NCBI RefSeq assembly: GCF_902499125.1
Contig: NZ_CABVPX010000029.1
Location: forward strand, 1 to 64,000
Origin: Burkholderia arboris
GTDB lineage: Bacteria; Pseudomonadota; Gammaproteobacteria; Burkholderiales; Burkholderiaceae
DNA: 64,000 bases
Direction of reading: 5' to 3'
The stretch's first letter is position 1. Each line of letters opens with the position of its first letter. The notes beneath the pieces were generated by a model, which saw only the letters and a program-made list of their open reading frames with translations, did not search any database and had not been told where the DNA came from. The position numbers and the translations under genes are program-made. Positions 17,024-25,825 of the stretch are shown here, one piece after another.

Positions 17024-17275
17024 CCGAAGCGCCGCTTGCGATGGCGTGTTACCCGCGCCCGGATCCGGCGTTACACGCCGTTGAAAACTTTGCACGGGCA
17101 GCCGGATGCCGTTCGGTGCCGCATCGCGCCGCGCGCTCGCGGCGCGGACGGTCGCTGCATGGCGTGAATCGGCATGATCGATGCGTGCTTGAAGCGTTGT
17201 CGGCGCACGCATTGCGCCGGGCGCCGATGCGGCAATGTTGCCGCCTCGCGCGAAGCCGTCCACGGGGAAACGAGC

Positions 17276-17503
17276 ATGCTCACTGCCCATGAACTTGCCG
17301 TGCTGTTCCTGGTGTATCGCGCGCCGGAACAGATCCAGATCGACCGCGAAGACGTTGTCGCGCTGGTCGAGCAGCACCTGATCGTGATGCAATGCAACGC
17401 CGCATCCGGCGAGCAACGGCCCGCGCTGACGGCCGACGGGCTGGCGATCGTGCGGCGCGTGCAGCGGCACGATGCGATCGAGCCCGACATCACCGACGCA
17501 TGA
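17276..17503 (+). CDS. Small hypothetical protein
   Basis: A 75-residue soluble protein (MLTAHELAVLFLVYRAP...) with GGGGAAA before the ATG. The pattern of two helices and a hairpin (ALTADGLAIVRRV) loosely recalls a winged-helix fold, but no family was recognised. It is followed by the DUF6566 paralogue. Confidence 0.5.
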   Translation: MLTAHELAVLFLVYRAPEQIQIDREDVVALVEQHLIVMQCNAASGEQRPALTADGLAIVRRVQRHDAIEPDITDA

Positions 17504-17561
17504 CACATCGAAGCAGCGCGCATTTTTGCCTCGTCGTCGCAGACGGGCATTGGGGGCCATC

Positions 17562-17804
17562 ATGCAACATCAACAGGACGCACAGATCCGCGACCCGTAT
17601 CGCGGCCACGAGATCCACGTCTGGGCGTGGCGCAACGAAAGCGGTGCGTGGTGCGACGAGGTGCAGGTGTATGTCCGCGGCGCACCGATCGAGATCGTCA
17701 CGCCGGCGGCAGCCGGCCCCGAGTGGCTGACCGAGAACGAAGCGCTGCGCGCGGGCGTCGAGCGTGGCCGTTATCTGATCGACAAGCGCATCGACGACGA
17801 CTGA
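17562..17804 (+). CDS. DUF6566-type small protein (paralogue of 4388-4606)
   Basis: An 80-residue protein with the same plan as the one at 4388-4606: HEIHVWAWRNESGAWCDEV, VRGAPIEIV, PEWLTENEALRAGVERGR. ATG at 17562 is chosen because the conserved block begins shortly after it; a weak GGGGG is upstream. Function unknown. Confidence 0.7.
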   Translation: MQHQQDAQIRDPYRGHEIHVWAWRNESGAWCDEVQVYVRGAPIEIVTPAAAGPEWLTENEALRAGVERGRYLIDKRIDDD

Positions 17805-17915
17805 TCCGCGTTGCGCCGGCGTACCGGCGCCGCGTCGCGCGATCGCCCTGCGCGATGTGCGGCGCGACGACGTCGACGCGAATCCGGCAACGGCGATTGC
17901 GGCAATCCGGGCGAC

Positions 17916-18590
17916 TCAGGGCCGCGCCGCAATCTCGTCGAGATGCCACAGCAGATCGGCCGGATCGTCGTACACGCGCAGGGCACCGGCGCGTTCCAGC
18001 TCGTCGCTGCCGTACCCGCCCGCCAGCAGCCCGACACCGAGCGCGCGGCAGCGGGCCGCGGCGAGCATGTCCCAGATGCTGTCGCCGACCACCACCGTGT
18101 GTTCGATTGGCACGTTCAGTTGCGCGGCGGCGGTCAGGAACAGGTCGGGGTCCGGCTTCGCATACTTCACCTGGTCGCGCGTGACGACGACGTTTTTGGC
18201 CGGATCGACGCCGAGCGCCTCGAGATTGATGGCGGCCGTTTCCATTCGCCCGCTGGTGGCGATCGCCCAGCGGATGCCGGCGCTCGACAGCGCGGCCAGC
18301 AGTTCGCGTGCACCCGGCAGCGGCCGGACCTGCGCGCGCAGCCGCTGGTACGCGGCCGCGTGCAGCCGGGCGAGCCGCTCGACGCGCTCGGCGTCGATGT
18401 CGCCCGCCGTCTCGCGCAGCAGCTGGTTGAGGAACAGGCCGCCGCTCATCCCGATCTTGCGGTGGATGCGCCATACCGACAGTTCGATGCCTTCGGCATC
18501 GAGCGCTTCCTTCCACGCGAGCACGTGCTGATAGACGCTGTCGACGAGCGTGCCGTCGAGATCGAACAGAAATGACGTTTCAATGCGCAT
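17916..18590 (-). CDS. HAD-superfamily phosphatase (phosphoglycolate/phosphosugar type)
   Basis: A 224-residue HAD hydrolase. Motif I is FDLDGTLVDS (residues about 8-17), motif II has Ser in IATSGRM, motif III is the Lys in KYAKPDPDLF and motif IV is VVVGDSIWDM. The helical cap between motifs I and II places it with beta-phosphoglucomutase/phosphoglycolate phosphatase relatives. The substrate cannot be read. ATG at 18590 follows GGAG. It is divergent from the sotB-like gene. Confidence 0.85.
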   Translation of the reverse strand: MRIETSFLFDLDGTLVDSVYQHVLAWKEALDAEGIELSVWRIHRKIGMSGGLFLNQLLRETAGDIDAERVERLARLHAAAYQRLRAQVRPLPGARELLAALSSAGIRWAIATSGRMETAAINLEALGVDPAKNVVVTRDQVKYAKPDPDLFLTAAAQLNVPIEHTVVVGDSIWDMLAAARCRALGVGLLAGGYGSDELERAGALRVYDDPADLLWHLDEIAARP

Positions 18591-18819
18591 GTGAATCTCC
18601 TGGCCCGACGACGCCCGGGCTGATCGTCCGCGAACAGTCCGCGAAAATTCTGAACGGCACATTATCGGCGCATCGCCGTGTCATCGTCATGTCCCGCCGC
18701 CGCGCCGTGCGGCGACGTGTCATTTGCCACTGGTACAATCGCGCCGATGCGCCGGGCCGGTTTTTTGCGCCGCGTCCGCGCCGCACGCGCCCCCAACCCT
18801 CGTCTCGTCGATTCCACGC

Positions 18820-20016
18820 ATGGCAACACCGGACGCCGTCAGTTCCAGGCACTCGTGGTGGGGCGTACTGGCCCTGGCCCTCACTGCCTTCATCTTCAAT
18901 ACCACCGAATTCGTCCCCGTCGCGCTGCTCAGCGCGATCGGCGACAGCCTCCACATGGAGCCGACCGCCGTCGGCCTGATGCTGACGATCTACGCGTGGG
19001 CGGTTGCCGTCGTGTCGTTGCCGCTGACGTTCGTCACGCGTCACGTCGAGCGCCGCAAGCTGTTGGTCGGCGCGCTGCTGGTGTTCATCGGCAGCCACCT
19101 CGTGACCGGCGTTGCATGGAATTTCACGGTGCTGATGATCGGCCGGCTCGGCATCGCGTGCGCGCATGCGGTGTTCTGGTCGATTTCCGTGCCGCTCGCC
19201 GTGCGGCTCGCGCCAAGCGACCGCAAGAGCCGGGCGCTCAGCCTGATCGCGATGGGCTCGGCGATCGCGATGGTCGCCGGCATTCCGCTCGGGCGCGTGA
19301 TCGGCGAGGCGTTCGGCTGGCGCGTCACGTTCCTGATCATCGGGGGCGCCGCGGCCGGTGCGGCGCTGTTGCTGCGCGCCACGTTGCCGGTCCTGCCGAG
19401 CCAGGGCGCCGGGTCGCTGAGCAGTATCGGCAGGTTCCTGCGCAAGCCGGCGCTGGTCGCGCTGTACGCGATCACCGTGCTCGTCGTATCCGCGCACTTC
19501 ACGTCGTACACGTACATCGAACCGTTCGTCCAGAGCGTGAACCACGCGAGCAGCAGCCGGATCACGTACGTGCTGATCCTGTTCGGCGTGGCCGGCCTGC
19601 CGGCCGCGATCTGCTTCAATCGCGTCTATCCGCACCGGCCGGACGATTTCCTGCTGGCGTCGATCGTCGCGCTGTCGGCCTGCCTGCTGATCCTGTTCCC
19701 GAGCGCGCTGAACATCGTCACGCTGTCCGTGCATACGCTGGTGTGGGGCGGCGCGATCGTCTGCTTCGGGCTGGCGATGCAGGCCTGGGTGCTGAAGCTG
19801 GCGCCGGAGGCGACCGACCTGGCCGTGTCGATCTACTCCGGGCTGTACAACGTCGGCATCGGCGCCGGCGCGCTGCTCGGCAACCATATCGCCGGCGACT
19901 ACGGGCTGCCGTGGATCGGCACGTTCGGCGGCGTGGTCGGCGCGTTCGCGGTCGGGATCGCGTGGCTCGCGTTGCGGCTTCACGCGAAACGGGACGTGGC
20001 GGCCGCGGCCCCTTGA
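18820..20016 (+). CDS. sotB: MFS sugar efflux transporter, SotB/YdeA type
   Basis: A 398-residue, 12-helix MFS transporter. The first helix reads FIFNTTEFVPVALLSAIGDS, the diagnostic start of SotB/YdeA sugar (arabinose/IPTG) efflux proteins, and the length fits. ATG at 18820 was chosen over upstream codons because it gives that N-terminus. The family exports sugars or related compounds; the substrate here is not known. A TACAAT hexamer at 18734-18739 may be a -10 box. The gene converges on an SDR gene across a 12-bp tandem repeat. Confidence 0.85.
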   Translation: MATPDAVSSRHSWWGVLALALTAFIFNTTEFVPVALLSAIGDSLHMEPTAVGLMLTIYAWAVAVVSLPLTFVTRHVERRKLLVGALLVFIGSHLVTGVAWNFTVLMIGRLGIACAHAVFWSISVPLAVRLAPSDRKSRALSLIAMGSAIAMVAGIPLGRVIGEAFGWRVTFLIIGGAAAGAALLLRATLPVLPSQGAGSLSSIGRFLRKPALVALYAITVLVVSAHFTSYTYIEPFVQSVNHASSSRITYVLILFGVAGLPAAICFNRVYPHRPDDFLLASIVALSACLLILFPSALNIVTLSVHTLVWGGAIVCFGLAMQAWVLKLAPEATDLAVSIYSGLYNVGIGAGALLGNHIAGDYGLPWIGTFGGVVGAFAVGIAWLALRLHAKRDVAAAAP

Positions 20017-20042
20017 GTCACGCGGCGGTTCGCGTGCGGTTC

Positions 20043-20102
20043 GGCATGCAACCAGGCGTGCAACCAGGCATGCAACCGGTCATGCAACCGGTCATGCAAC
20101 CG
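20043..20102. repeat. Five tandem copies of a 12-bp repeat at the SDR stop codon
   Basis: The units read GGCATGCAACCA, GGCGTGCAACCA, GGCATGCAACCG, GTCATGCAACCG and GTCATGCAACCG. Read on the minus strand the unit is GGTTGCATGACC, and the SDR gene ends (Val-Ala-stop) inside the first copy. The array fills the gap between the convergent sotB-like and SDR genes. Confidence 0.85.
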
Positions 20103-20868
20103 AGTAGCCGCCGTCGGCCACGAGCGCATGCCCGGACACATAGCTGGAATCGTCCGATGCGAGGAACGCAACGATCGTCGCCATCTCCTCGGCCGAGCCC
20201 CACCGTCCTGCCGGCGTCGACGCGGCAAACGCCTGTTGCGCGTCGTCCGACGGCCAGATGCCGCGATGATGGAACGGCGTTTCGATCAGCCCGGGGCAAA
20301 GCGCATTGACGCGGACCCCGCGCTTGAACCACTCGATCGACGCCGTCTTCGTCATCCCGATCACGGCGTGCTTGCTCGCGATATAAACCGACGCATTCTC
20401 GAAGCCGATCAGGCCGCCCATCGACGCATTGTTGATGATGCTGCCCGCCCCCTGGCGCAGCATGATCTCGGCTGCATATTTCATCGAATTGAATACGCCG
20501 CGCACATTCGGTTCGAACACCTTGTCGAAGCTGTCGGCATTCTGTTCGAGCAGCGGGGCGAACGTGCCTTCCGTGCCCGCATTGTTGAACGCGATGTCGA
20601 GGCGGCCGTAGGCCGATACCGTGAAATCGAAGAGCTTGCGCAGATCGTCTTCGTTCGCGACGTCCGCGACGAAAGCGCGGGCTTCGCCGCCGGCGGTCAC
20701 GATCTCGTCGACCAGCCGGTCGAGTTCGGTCTTGCGCCGGGCGCTGACGACGACCTTCGCGCCGCGCCGCGCAAGTTCGATCGCCGACGCGCGGCCGATG
20801 CCGGAACTGGCGCCCGTCACCACGGCGATACGGCCTTCGAGTTGGGCAGGTTGAGTGCTTGCGTTCAT
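20092..20868 (-). CDS. SDR family oxidoreductase
   Basis: A 258-residue classical short-chain dehydrogenase. The cofactor loop is TGASSGIG, NNAG is in strand 4 (AFNNAGTEG) and the catalytic YxxxK is YIASK. Arg residues after the first beta-alpha-beta unit (ARRKT) suggest NADP(H). It resembles glucose-1-dehydrogenase/FabG-type enzymes; the substrate is unknown. ATG at 20868 follows GGAG. It is divergent from a LysR regulator that probably controls it. Confidence 0.88.
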   Translation of the reverse strand: MNASTQPAQLEGRIAVVTGASSGIGRASAIELARRGAKVVVSARRKTELDRLVDEIVTAGGEARAFVADVANEDDLRKLFDFTVSAYGRLDIAFNNAGTEGTFAPLLEQNADSFDKVFEPNVRGVFNSMKYAAEIMLRQGAGSIINNASMGGLIGFENASVYIASKHAVIGMTKTASIEWFKRGVRVNALCPGLIETPFHHRGIWPSDDAQQAFAASTPAGRWGSAEEMATIVAFLASDDSSYVSGHALVADGGYSVA

Positions 20869-20968
20869 GATGCATTTCTCCAGAGTGGTTGACCGTCCAC
20901 GTCAAAGCGACGTCTGGTGCTCATTGTGGCCGCCTGGTCATCGCAATAGAATGGAACAATCACGCATT

Positions 20969-20985
20969 CAGAATTCCTGATTCTG
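20969..20985. promoter_or_regulatory. Inverted repeat, likely LysR-type operator
   Basis: CAGAAT-N5-ATTCTG is a perfect dyad with 6-bp arms in the SDR/LysR divergent intergenic region. The length and symmetry fit a LysR-family T-N11-A type site. Confidence 0.5.
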
Positions 20986-21005
20986 GAATAGATCACGCTG
21001 CCTCT

Positions 21006-21029
21006 GGAACACCGGAACACCGGAACACC
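21006..21029. repeat. Three tandem copies of GGAACACC
   Basis: An 8-bp unit is repeated three times (with a fourth partial GGAA) directly before the LysR start codon, in its 5' leader. Confidence 0.75.
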
Positions 21030-21042
21030 GGAAGGGCCCGCC

Positions 21043-21945
21043 ATGCTCAATCGACTCGACCTCCTCAAGATCTTCGCCGCGGCTGCCGCGGCGCCCACCT
21101 TCCGCGAGGCGGCGGCGCGTCTCGGCGTGTCGCCGCAGGTCGTGACGCGTGCGGTGCGCGAGCTGGAGGAGATGCTGGGCGAAACGCTGTTTCACCGGAC
21201 GACCCGCAGCATCCGGATCACCGTGTTCGGACAGTCGTTTGCGCGCGAGGTGCAGGGCGCGCTGGCGGTCGTCGACGGGCTGTTCGGGCCGGCGACCGGC
21301 CAGCGCGACGAGCCGGTCGGCGTCGTCAGGATCACCGCGCCGTCCGGCATGGGGCGACGTTACGTGCAACCGGTCCTGACCGGCCTGATGCAGCGGTACC
21401 CGGGGCTCGTGCCCGATCTGCGGCTGTCGGACGTGCCGTCGCCGGTGGTCGACGAGCAGATCGACATCGGCGTGCGCGTCGGCGCGATCGGCGACAACCG
21501 CTATGTCGCGCGCATGATCGGGCCGTTGCCGATGTGGGTCGTAGCCGCACCGTCGCTGCTCAGGCGGCTGGGCGAGCCGAAAAACCGGAAGGAACTCGAA
21601 GCGATGCCGGTGACGTGCCTGATCGACCGCGCGAATGGGCGGCCGTGGCCGTGGATGTTCCGTGGCGAGCACCAGTTCGTGCCGTCGTCGCCGGCTTATC
21701 TGACCGACGACACCGAGGTGGAGATCGAGGCCGTGTGTGCAGGGGTAGGGTTCGGCCAGTGCTCGGAATATCTGGTCCGGCCATACGTCCAGAAGGGGCG
21801 CCTCGTGCGCGTGTTGCCGAGCCTCGAGCCCGAGCCGTGGAAGCTGCATGTCTATCGGCCGCGGCGCGGCCCGATGCCCCGGCGCATCCGGGTGGTGTAC
21901 GACGAACTGGTGGCGAAGCTTGCGGACGCAACGTGGCGGGGGTAG
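21043..21945 (+). CDS. LysR-type transcriptional regulator
   Basis: A 300-residue LysR protein. The N-terminal HTH (about 1-60) includes FREAAARLGVSPQVVTRAVRELEEMLGETLFHRTTRSIRIT, and a substrate-binding domain follows. It is closest in style to the subgroup next to short-chain dehydrogenases. The divergent SDR gene and the dyad between them suggest that it regulates that gene and itself. The effector is unknown. Confidence 0.9.
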   Translation: MLNRLDLLKIFAAAAAAPTFREAAARLGVSPQVVTRAVRELEEMLGETLFHRTTRSIRITVFGQSFAREVQGALAVVDGLFGPATGQRDEPVGVVRITAPSGMGRRYVQPVLTGLMQRYPGLVPDLRLSDVPSPVVDEQIDIGVRVGAIGDNRYVARMIGPLPMWVVAAPSLLRRLGEPKNRKELEAMPVTCLIDRANGRPWPWMFRGEHQFVPSSPAYLTDDTEVEIEAVCAGVGFGQCSEYLVRPYVQKGRLVRVLPSLEPEPWKLHVYRPRRGPMPRRIRVVYDELVAKLADATWRG

Positions 21946-22246
21946 CCGGTGCGGTCCGGTCGGCCGTTGCATCGTCGCGACGCGGCGTCGACCACCGGTT
22001 TCGCGATAAACCTGCCACAAGCGTCCGGATTGTTTCCATATCGTCGGCCTGGTTGCCAAAGATTGGGTTTTCCCCGTCAATTATTTAAATCATTAAGAAA
22101 GCAGCGGGTTTCTGCCCGGAAAGGTGGGGTCTCCCAATATGTGACCGCATGCTGCAAAGATTGAAACAGGGAAACGAACGTCATTAATCTGCGTACGCGT
22201 ACGAAGCGGACCGGCGTGCGTCGTTCACAACAATCGGGAGACGGAG
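21946..22246. other. AT-rich intergenic region before GH27 gene
   Basis: About 300 bases with a marked AT-rich stretch (about 22070-22100, including AATTATTTAAATCATTAAG) and a 12-bp palindrome near 22192. No gene is seen. It probably holds the alpha-galactosidase promoter. Confidence 0.4.
22192..22203. promoter_or_regulatory. Perfect palindrome CGTACGCGTACG
   Basis: A 12-bp perfect palindrome 44 bases before the GH27 start codon. It could be a repressor operator; no family match is claimed. Confidence 0.35.
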
Positions 22247-24439
22247 ATGAAGGGCAGAAATCATTTAGGATTATTGATAATGTGCTTTGTTGCGGCGGCG
22301 ATGGCGCTATCGGCATGCGGCGGCGATGACGTCGGCTCGTCGCCGGGCACGTCGACGACAGGCGCGACGTCAACTACCGGCACGACCACGGCGCCCGGCG
22401 GCAACGGCACCCCGGCCACGTCGCCGACGGCATTGCAGCAGATCGCGGTGAATCCGCCGCCGATGGGCTGGTCGTCGTGGAACAGCCTCGAGGAGAACGT
22501 CAGCTTCGACACGATCAAGGCGCAGGCCGACGGGCTGGCCGCCCTGAATGCGAACCTCGCGACGGGCAACAAGTACCAGTATGTGAATATCGACGAAGGC
22601 TGGTGGACGTCCAGAAAACGCGACGCGAACGGCAACTTCATCCTCAACGTCGACATGAACGGCAATCCCACCAACCAGTGGCCGGGCGGGATGAAGGCGA
22701 TGGCCGACTACATTCACGGCAAGGGGCTGAAGGCCGGCATCTATATCGATTCCGGGCCGCAGGGCTGCGGAAACACGAACGGCACGCATTTCGTCGGCAG
22801 CGATTACGCGCACTACGACCACGATTTCCTGCAGTTCGCGCAATGGGGCTACGACTTCGTCAAGGTCGACTGGTGCGGCGGCAGCGCGGCCGGATACGAT
22901 CCGCAGCAAGCGTATACGGCGATCTCGCAGGCGATTCAGAAGGCCTACGTGGCCACCGGCAAATTGCTGGTGCTGAACATGTGCGACTGGGGCACGCTCG
23001 GCAAGAGCGGATACCTCGACTACAACCTGGGGCCGTGGGACTGGGGCGCGGGCATCGCGACCTCGTGGCGCACGACGGGCGACATCTACGGGCCGGGGAG
23101 CGGGGTGCCGAAGTTCAGCTCCGTGCTTGGCAATTTCAACGGCAACACGCACCCTGAAGGCCAGCACACCGGTTACTACAACGATCCGGACATGATGGTG
23201 GCCGGCATGGGCATGACGGCCGCGAACGACCTTGCGCACGTGAATCTGTGGGCCATTGCCGGCGCGCCGATGATACTCGGCAACGATCTGTCGAAGGCGC
23301 TGTCGAGCGATACGGTGAGCCTGCTTACCAATCCCGAACTGATCGCGATCGACCAGGACACGCTGGGGCTGCAGGGATTGAAGGTCGCGGACGCCAACGG
23401 GCAGCAGGTGTGGGCGAAATTGCTGGCCGGCGCAGGCAAGCGCGCGGTCGTGCTGTTCAACAACGGCACCGCGGCGAGCGACATGACGGTCACGTGGCAG
23501 CAGCTGGGTTTCGCCGCCGGTACGTCAGCGACTGTCCGCGATGTCTGGGCGCACAAGGATCTCGGTGCGGCCACCGGTTCCTACACGGTCGCGGCCGTGC
23601 CGGCAGGCGGTACCGCGATGCTCGTGTTGAGCGGCACGGATCTCCCGTCGACGACGTTCCTGCCGGGCACGCTGTCGGGCGGCGCGACTGTCGCGGATTG
23701 CGCTGCGTGTGCGAGCGGGAAGAAGGTGACGGGGTTGGGCACGGTGACGTTCAACAACGTGACGTCGCAAACGGCCGGCGGCTACCTCCAGATCGCCTAC
23801 CTGAACGCCGGAACGGAAACCGTCAGGGCCCAACTCGTCGCGAACGGCGGCCACGGCACGACGCTCGCGTTTCCGCCCACGGGCAACGCGGTCGGCACGG
23901 TGACGGTGTTCGTCAACCTGACGGCCGGGCAGAACGCGCTGTCGCTGTCGAGCGTCGACAGCACGACGCCGACGCCCGAGATCGCGTCGATCGCCGTGGT
24001 GGCCGGGCCGGTGAAAGTCCCGCCGCCGCCGCCGATGGCGTATGAAGCGGAGGCGGCCGCCAACACGCTCGGCGGCGCGGCGCGCGTGTCGTCATGCGGC
24101 GCATGCTCGGGCGGGCAGGACGTCGGCTATATCGGCAACGGCGACGGGACCAGCAACGGCACGCTGACGATCAACGGCATCTCGGTCGCGGCCGACGGCA
24201 CGTACAGCGTCCTGATCGCGTACGTGAACGGCGATTCGGCGCCGCGCAGCGCGCAGCTCAGTTTCGACGGGGGCGCGCCGGTTGCCGTGTCGTTCCCGTC
24301 GACTGGCGGTTGGGGGAACGTGTCGACGCTGACGGTGACAGGTGCGTTCAAGCAGGGAAGCGCCAACACGCTGAAGTTCTCCAACCCGACGGGCTGGGCG
24401 CCCGATATCGACGGCATCGCGGCACCCGTCAAGCCGTAA
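22247..24439 (+). CDS. Secreted GH27 alpha-galactosidase lipoprotein with C-terminal carbohydrate-binding domains
   Basis: A 730-residue protein. A lipoprotein signal ends at LSAC (Cys24), followed by a Ser/Thr/Gly linker to about 62. The GH27 catalytic domain shows PPMGWSSWN (71-79), the nucleophile region FVKVDWCGG (Asp208) and YNDPDM (311-316) with the likely acid/base. It releases terminal alpha-galactose (or alpha-GalNAc). Two beta-rich C-terminal modules (about 465-595 and 600-730), each with paired Cys (CAAC / CGAC) and AYxNGxxx strands, resemble CBM35-type domains. The ATG follows GGGAGACGGAG. It stands alone rather than in a sugar operon. Confidence 0.9.
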   Translation: MKGRNHLGLLIMCFVAAAMALSACGGDDVGSSPGTSTTGATSTTGTTTAPGGNGTPATSPTALQQIAVNPPPMGWSSWNSLEENVSFDTIKAQADGLAALNANLATGNKYQYVNIDEGWWTSRKRDANGNFILNVDMNGNPTNQWPGGMKAMADYIHGKGLKAGIYIDSGPQGCGNTNGTHFVGSDYAHYDHDFLQFAQWGYDFVKVDWCGGSAAGYDPQQAYTAISQAIQKAYVATGKLLVLNMCDWGTLGKSGYLDYNLGPWDWGAGIATSWRTTGDIYGPGSGVPKFSSVLGNFNGNTHPEGQHTGYYNDPDMMVAGMGMTAANDLAHVNLWAIAGAPMILGNDLSKALSSDTVSLLTNPELIAIDQDTLGLQGLKVADANGQQVWAKLLAGAGKRAVVLFNNGTAASDMTVTWQQLGFAAGTSATVRDVWAHKDLGAATGSYTVAAVPAGGTAMLVLSGTDLPSTTFLPGTLSGGATVADCAACASGKKVTGLGTVTFNNVTSQTAGGYLQIAYLNAGTETVRAQLVANGGHGTTLAFPPTGNAVGTVTVFVNLTAGQNALSLSSVDSTTPTPEIASIAVVAGPVKVPPPPPMAYEAEAAANTLGGAARVSSCGACSGGQDVGYIGNGDGTSNGTLTINGISVAADGTYSVLIAYVNGDSAPRSAQLSFDGGAPVAVSFPSTGGWGNVSTLTVTGAFKQGSANTLKFSNPTGWAPDIDGIAAPVKP

Positions 24440-24578
24440 CGGGCGCGTGGCGCGGCTACCCGGCCACGGGTGGTCGCGTCATTCGCCGGAATGACGGGCC
24501 GAATGCCGGCATATTGCGGCATCATCATGGTGCCGCCGCACCCGCGAGCGGTGCCCGATGTCCGACTGGAGACCCTGC

Positions 24579-25013
24579 ATGCCGATACCCCGGATTGAAA
24601 CCCGCGACGCGATGGGTGACCCCGATGTGGTCTATCTCAACCCGGCGCACGTGCTGTGGATGTCGCAGCCGACCGCCGCGCAGCGGCGGCCGGACAGCAC
24701 GGCCATCCGTGTGGACGACCGCGTGAAGGGCGGCTCGTTGCTGGTGGCCGACGCCCCGTCGGCCGCCCGGCTCCTGCAGGATCTCGGGCCGTTCGTGACG
24801 GTGACGCTGGCGAGCCCGTCGTCCGACTATCCGGACGGGCTCGTGCATATCCGTGCGCATGCGATCGTCAGGGTCGCGACGGACGGCGACGGCAGGCCGC
24901 TGGCCGAGCGCACGCTCGGCTGGGTCCATGTCCAGGACGGTTCCGCGTTCAGGATCAAGGATTACGCGGGCGTGGCCGTGCAATGGCAGGCGTCGGTCGC
25001 GGCGGCGTCATGA
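24579..25013 (+). CDS. Hypothetical protein cotranscribed with LuxR regulator
   Basis: A 144-residue soluble protein of unknown family, rich in beta strands. ATG at 24579 is preferred to the ATG at 24558 because GGAG sits correctly before it. Its stop overlaps the next gene's ATG (ATGA), so the two are translated together. No motif was recognised. Confidence 0.6.
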   Translation: MPIPRIETRDAMGDPDVVYLNPAHVLWMSQPTAAQRRPDSTAIRVDDRVKGGSLLVADAPSAARLLQDLGPFVTVTLASPSSDYPDGLVHIRAHAIVRVATDGDGRPLAERTLGWVHVQDGSAFRIKDYAGVAVQWQASVAAAS

Positions 25014-25723
25014 ACCTTGCCGCGTCCGACATCACGCCGGACGAACTCCGGCTGTTCGGCGACATCGTGGCCCGCCTGGAAGCACTGGGGCCGATCGTCG
25101 ACGTGAGGACCGTCGTGCTGCCCGAGATCACGCAACTGATCCGCGCGGATTTCGCCGCATCGTTCGATTGCGACGCGCAGACCGGGCTCTGGCGCAACGG
25201 CTTCTCGTACAACCTCGATCCGTCGCAGATCGCACGGTACGAAGCGTGGTTCCAGCATATCGACCCGGTCACGCCGCAGCTGCGCGCGCGCCGCGTGGCA
25301 ACCTGCGTCGACGAAGTGATGAGCCGCCGCGACCTGGAGCGCACCGCGTTCTACCGCGATTTCCTGAGCCGCGACGGCATGCATCACGGGATCAACGTCT
25401 ATGCGTTCGATGGCGCGACGCACGTTGGCGACCTGCGCATCTGGCGCGCGCAAGGGCGGCCCGACTTCACCGAACGCGACAAGCTGCTGCTGAACGGCAT
25501 CGAGCCGTTTTTCCGGCGCGCGCTGCTGAGGCGGCGCCATGCGTGCACCGGGCTGACCGAACGCGAGAGCGACGTCGCGCGGCTCGTCGCCGCCGGCTAC
25601 ACCGACAAGGATGTCGCGCGTACGCTCGGGATCGGGTTGTCGACGGTCCGCACGCATCTGCGGCGCGTGATGGCGAAGAAGGGCGTCGCCAACCGGGCGA
25701 GTCTGGCGGCCGCGATGGCGTGA
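25010..25723 (+). CDS. LuxR-family transcriptional regulator
   Basis: A 237-residue protein. The C-terminal HTH (about 180-237) has the LuxR pattern LTERESDVARLVAAGYTDKDVARTLGIGLSTVRTHL. The N-terminal 170 residues look like a GAF-type sensor rather than an acyl-homoserine-lactone domain; the Trp/Tyr/Asp pattern of LuxR/LasR is not seen. It overlaps the upstream gene by ATGA. The amidase gene 100 bases downstream could be a target. Confidence 0.82.
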   Translation: MNLAASDITPDELRLFGDIVARLEALGPIVDVRTVVLPEITQLIRADFAASFDCDAQTGLWRNGFSYNLDPSQIARYEAWFQHIDPVTPQLRARRVATCVDEVMSRRDLERTAFYRDFLSRDGMHHGINVYAFDGATHVGDLRIWRAQGRPDFTERDKLLLNGIEPFFRRALLRRRHACTGLTERESDVARLVAAGYTDKDVARTLGIGLSTVRTHLRRVMAKKGVANRASLAAAMA

Positions 25724-25825
25724 CGGGTCGCGCCGCGGGCGGCGCGGGGTCATCCATTGTGATGATGGGCGTCAAAATCGGCGCGGCCTACCTTGTGACG
25801 ATCCCCTGTTACGAGGCCTGCCGAA

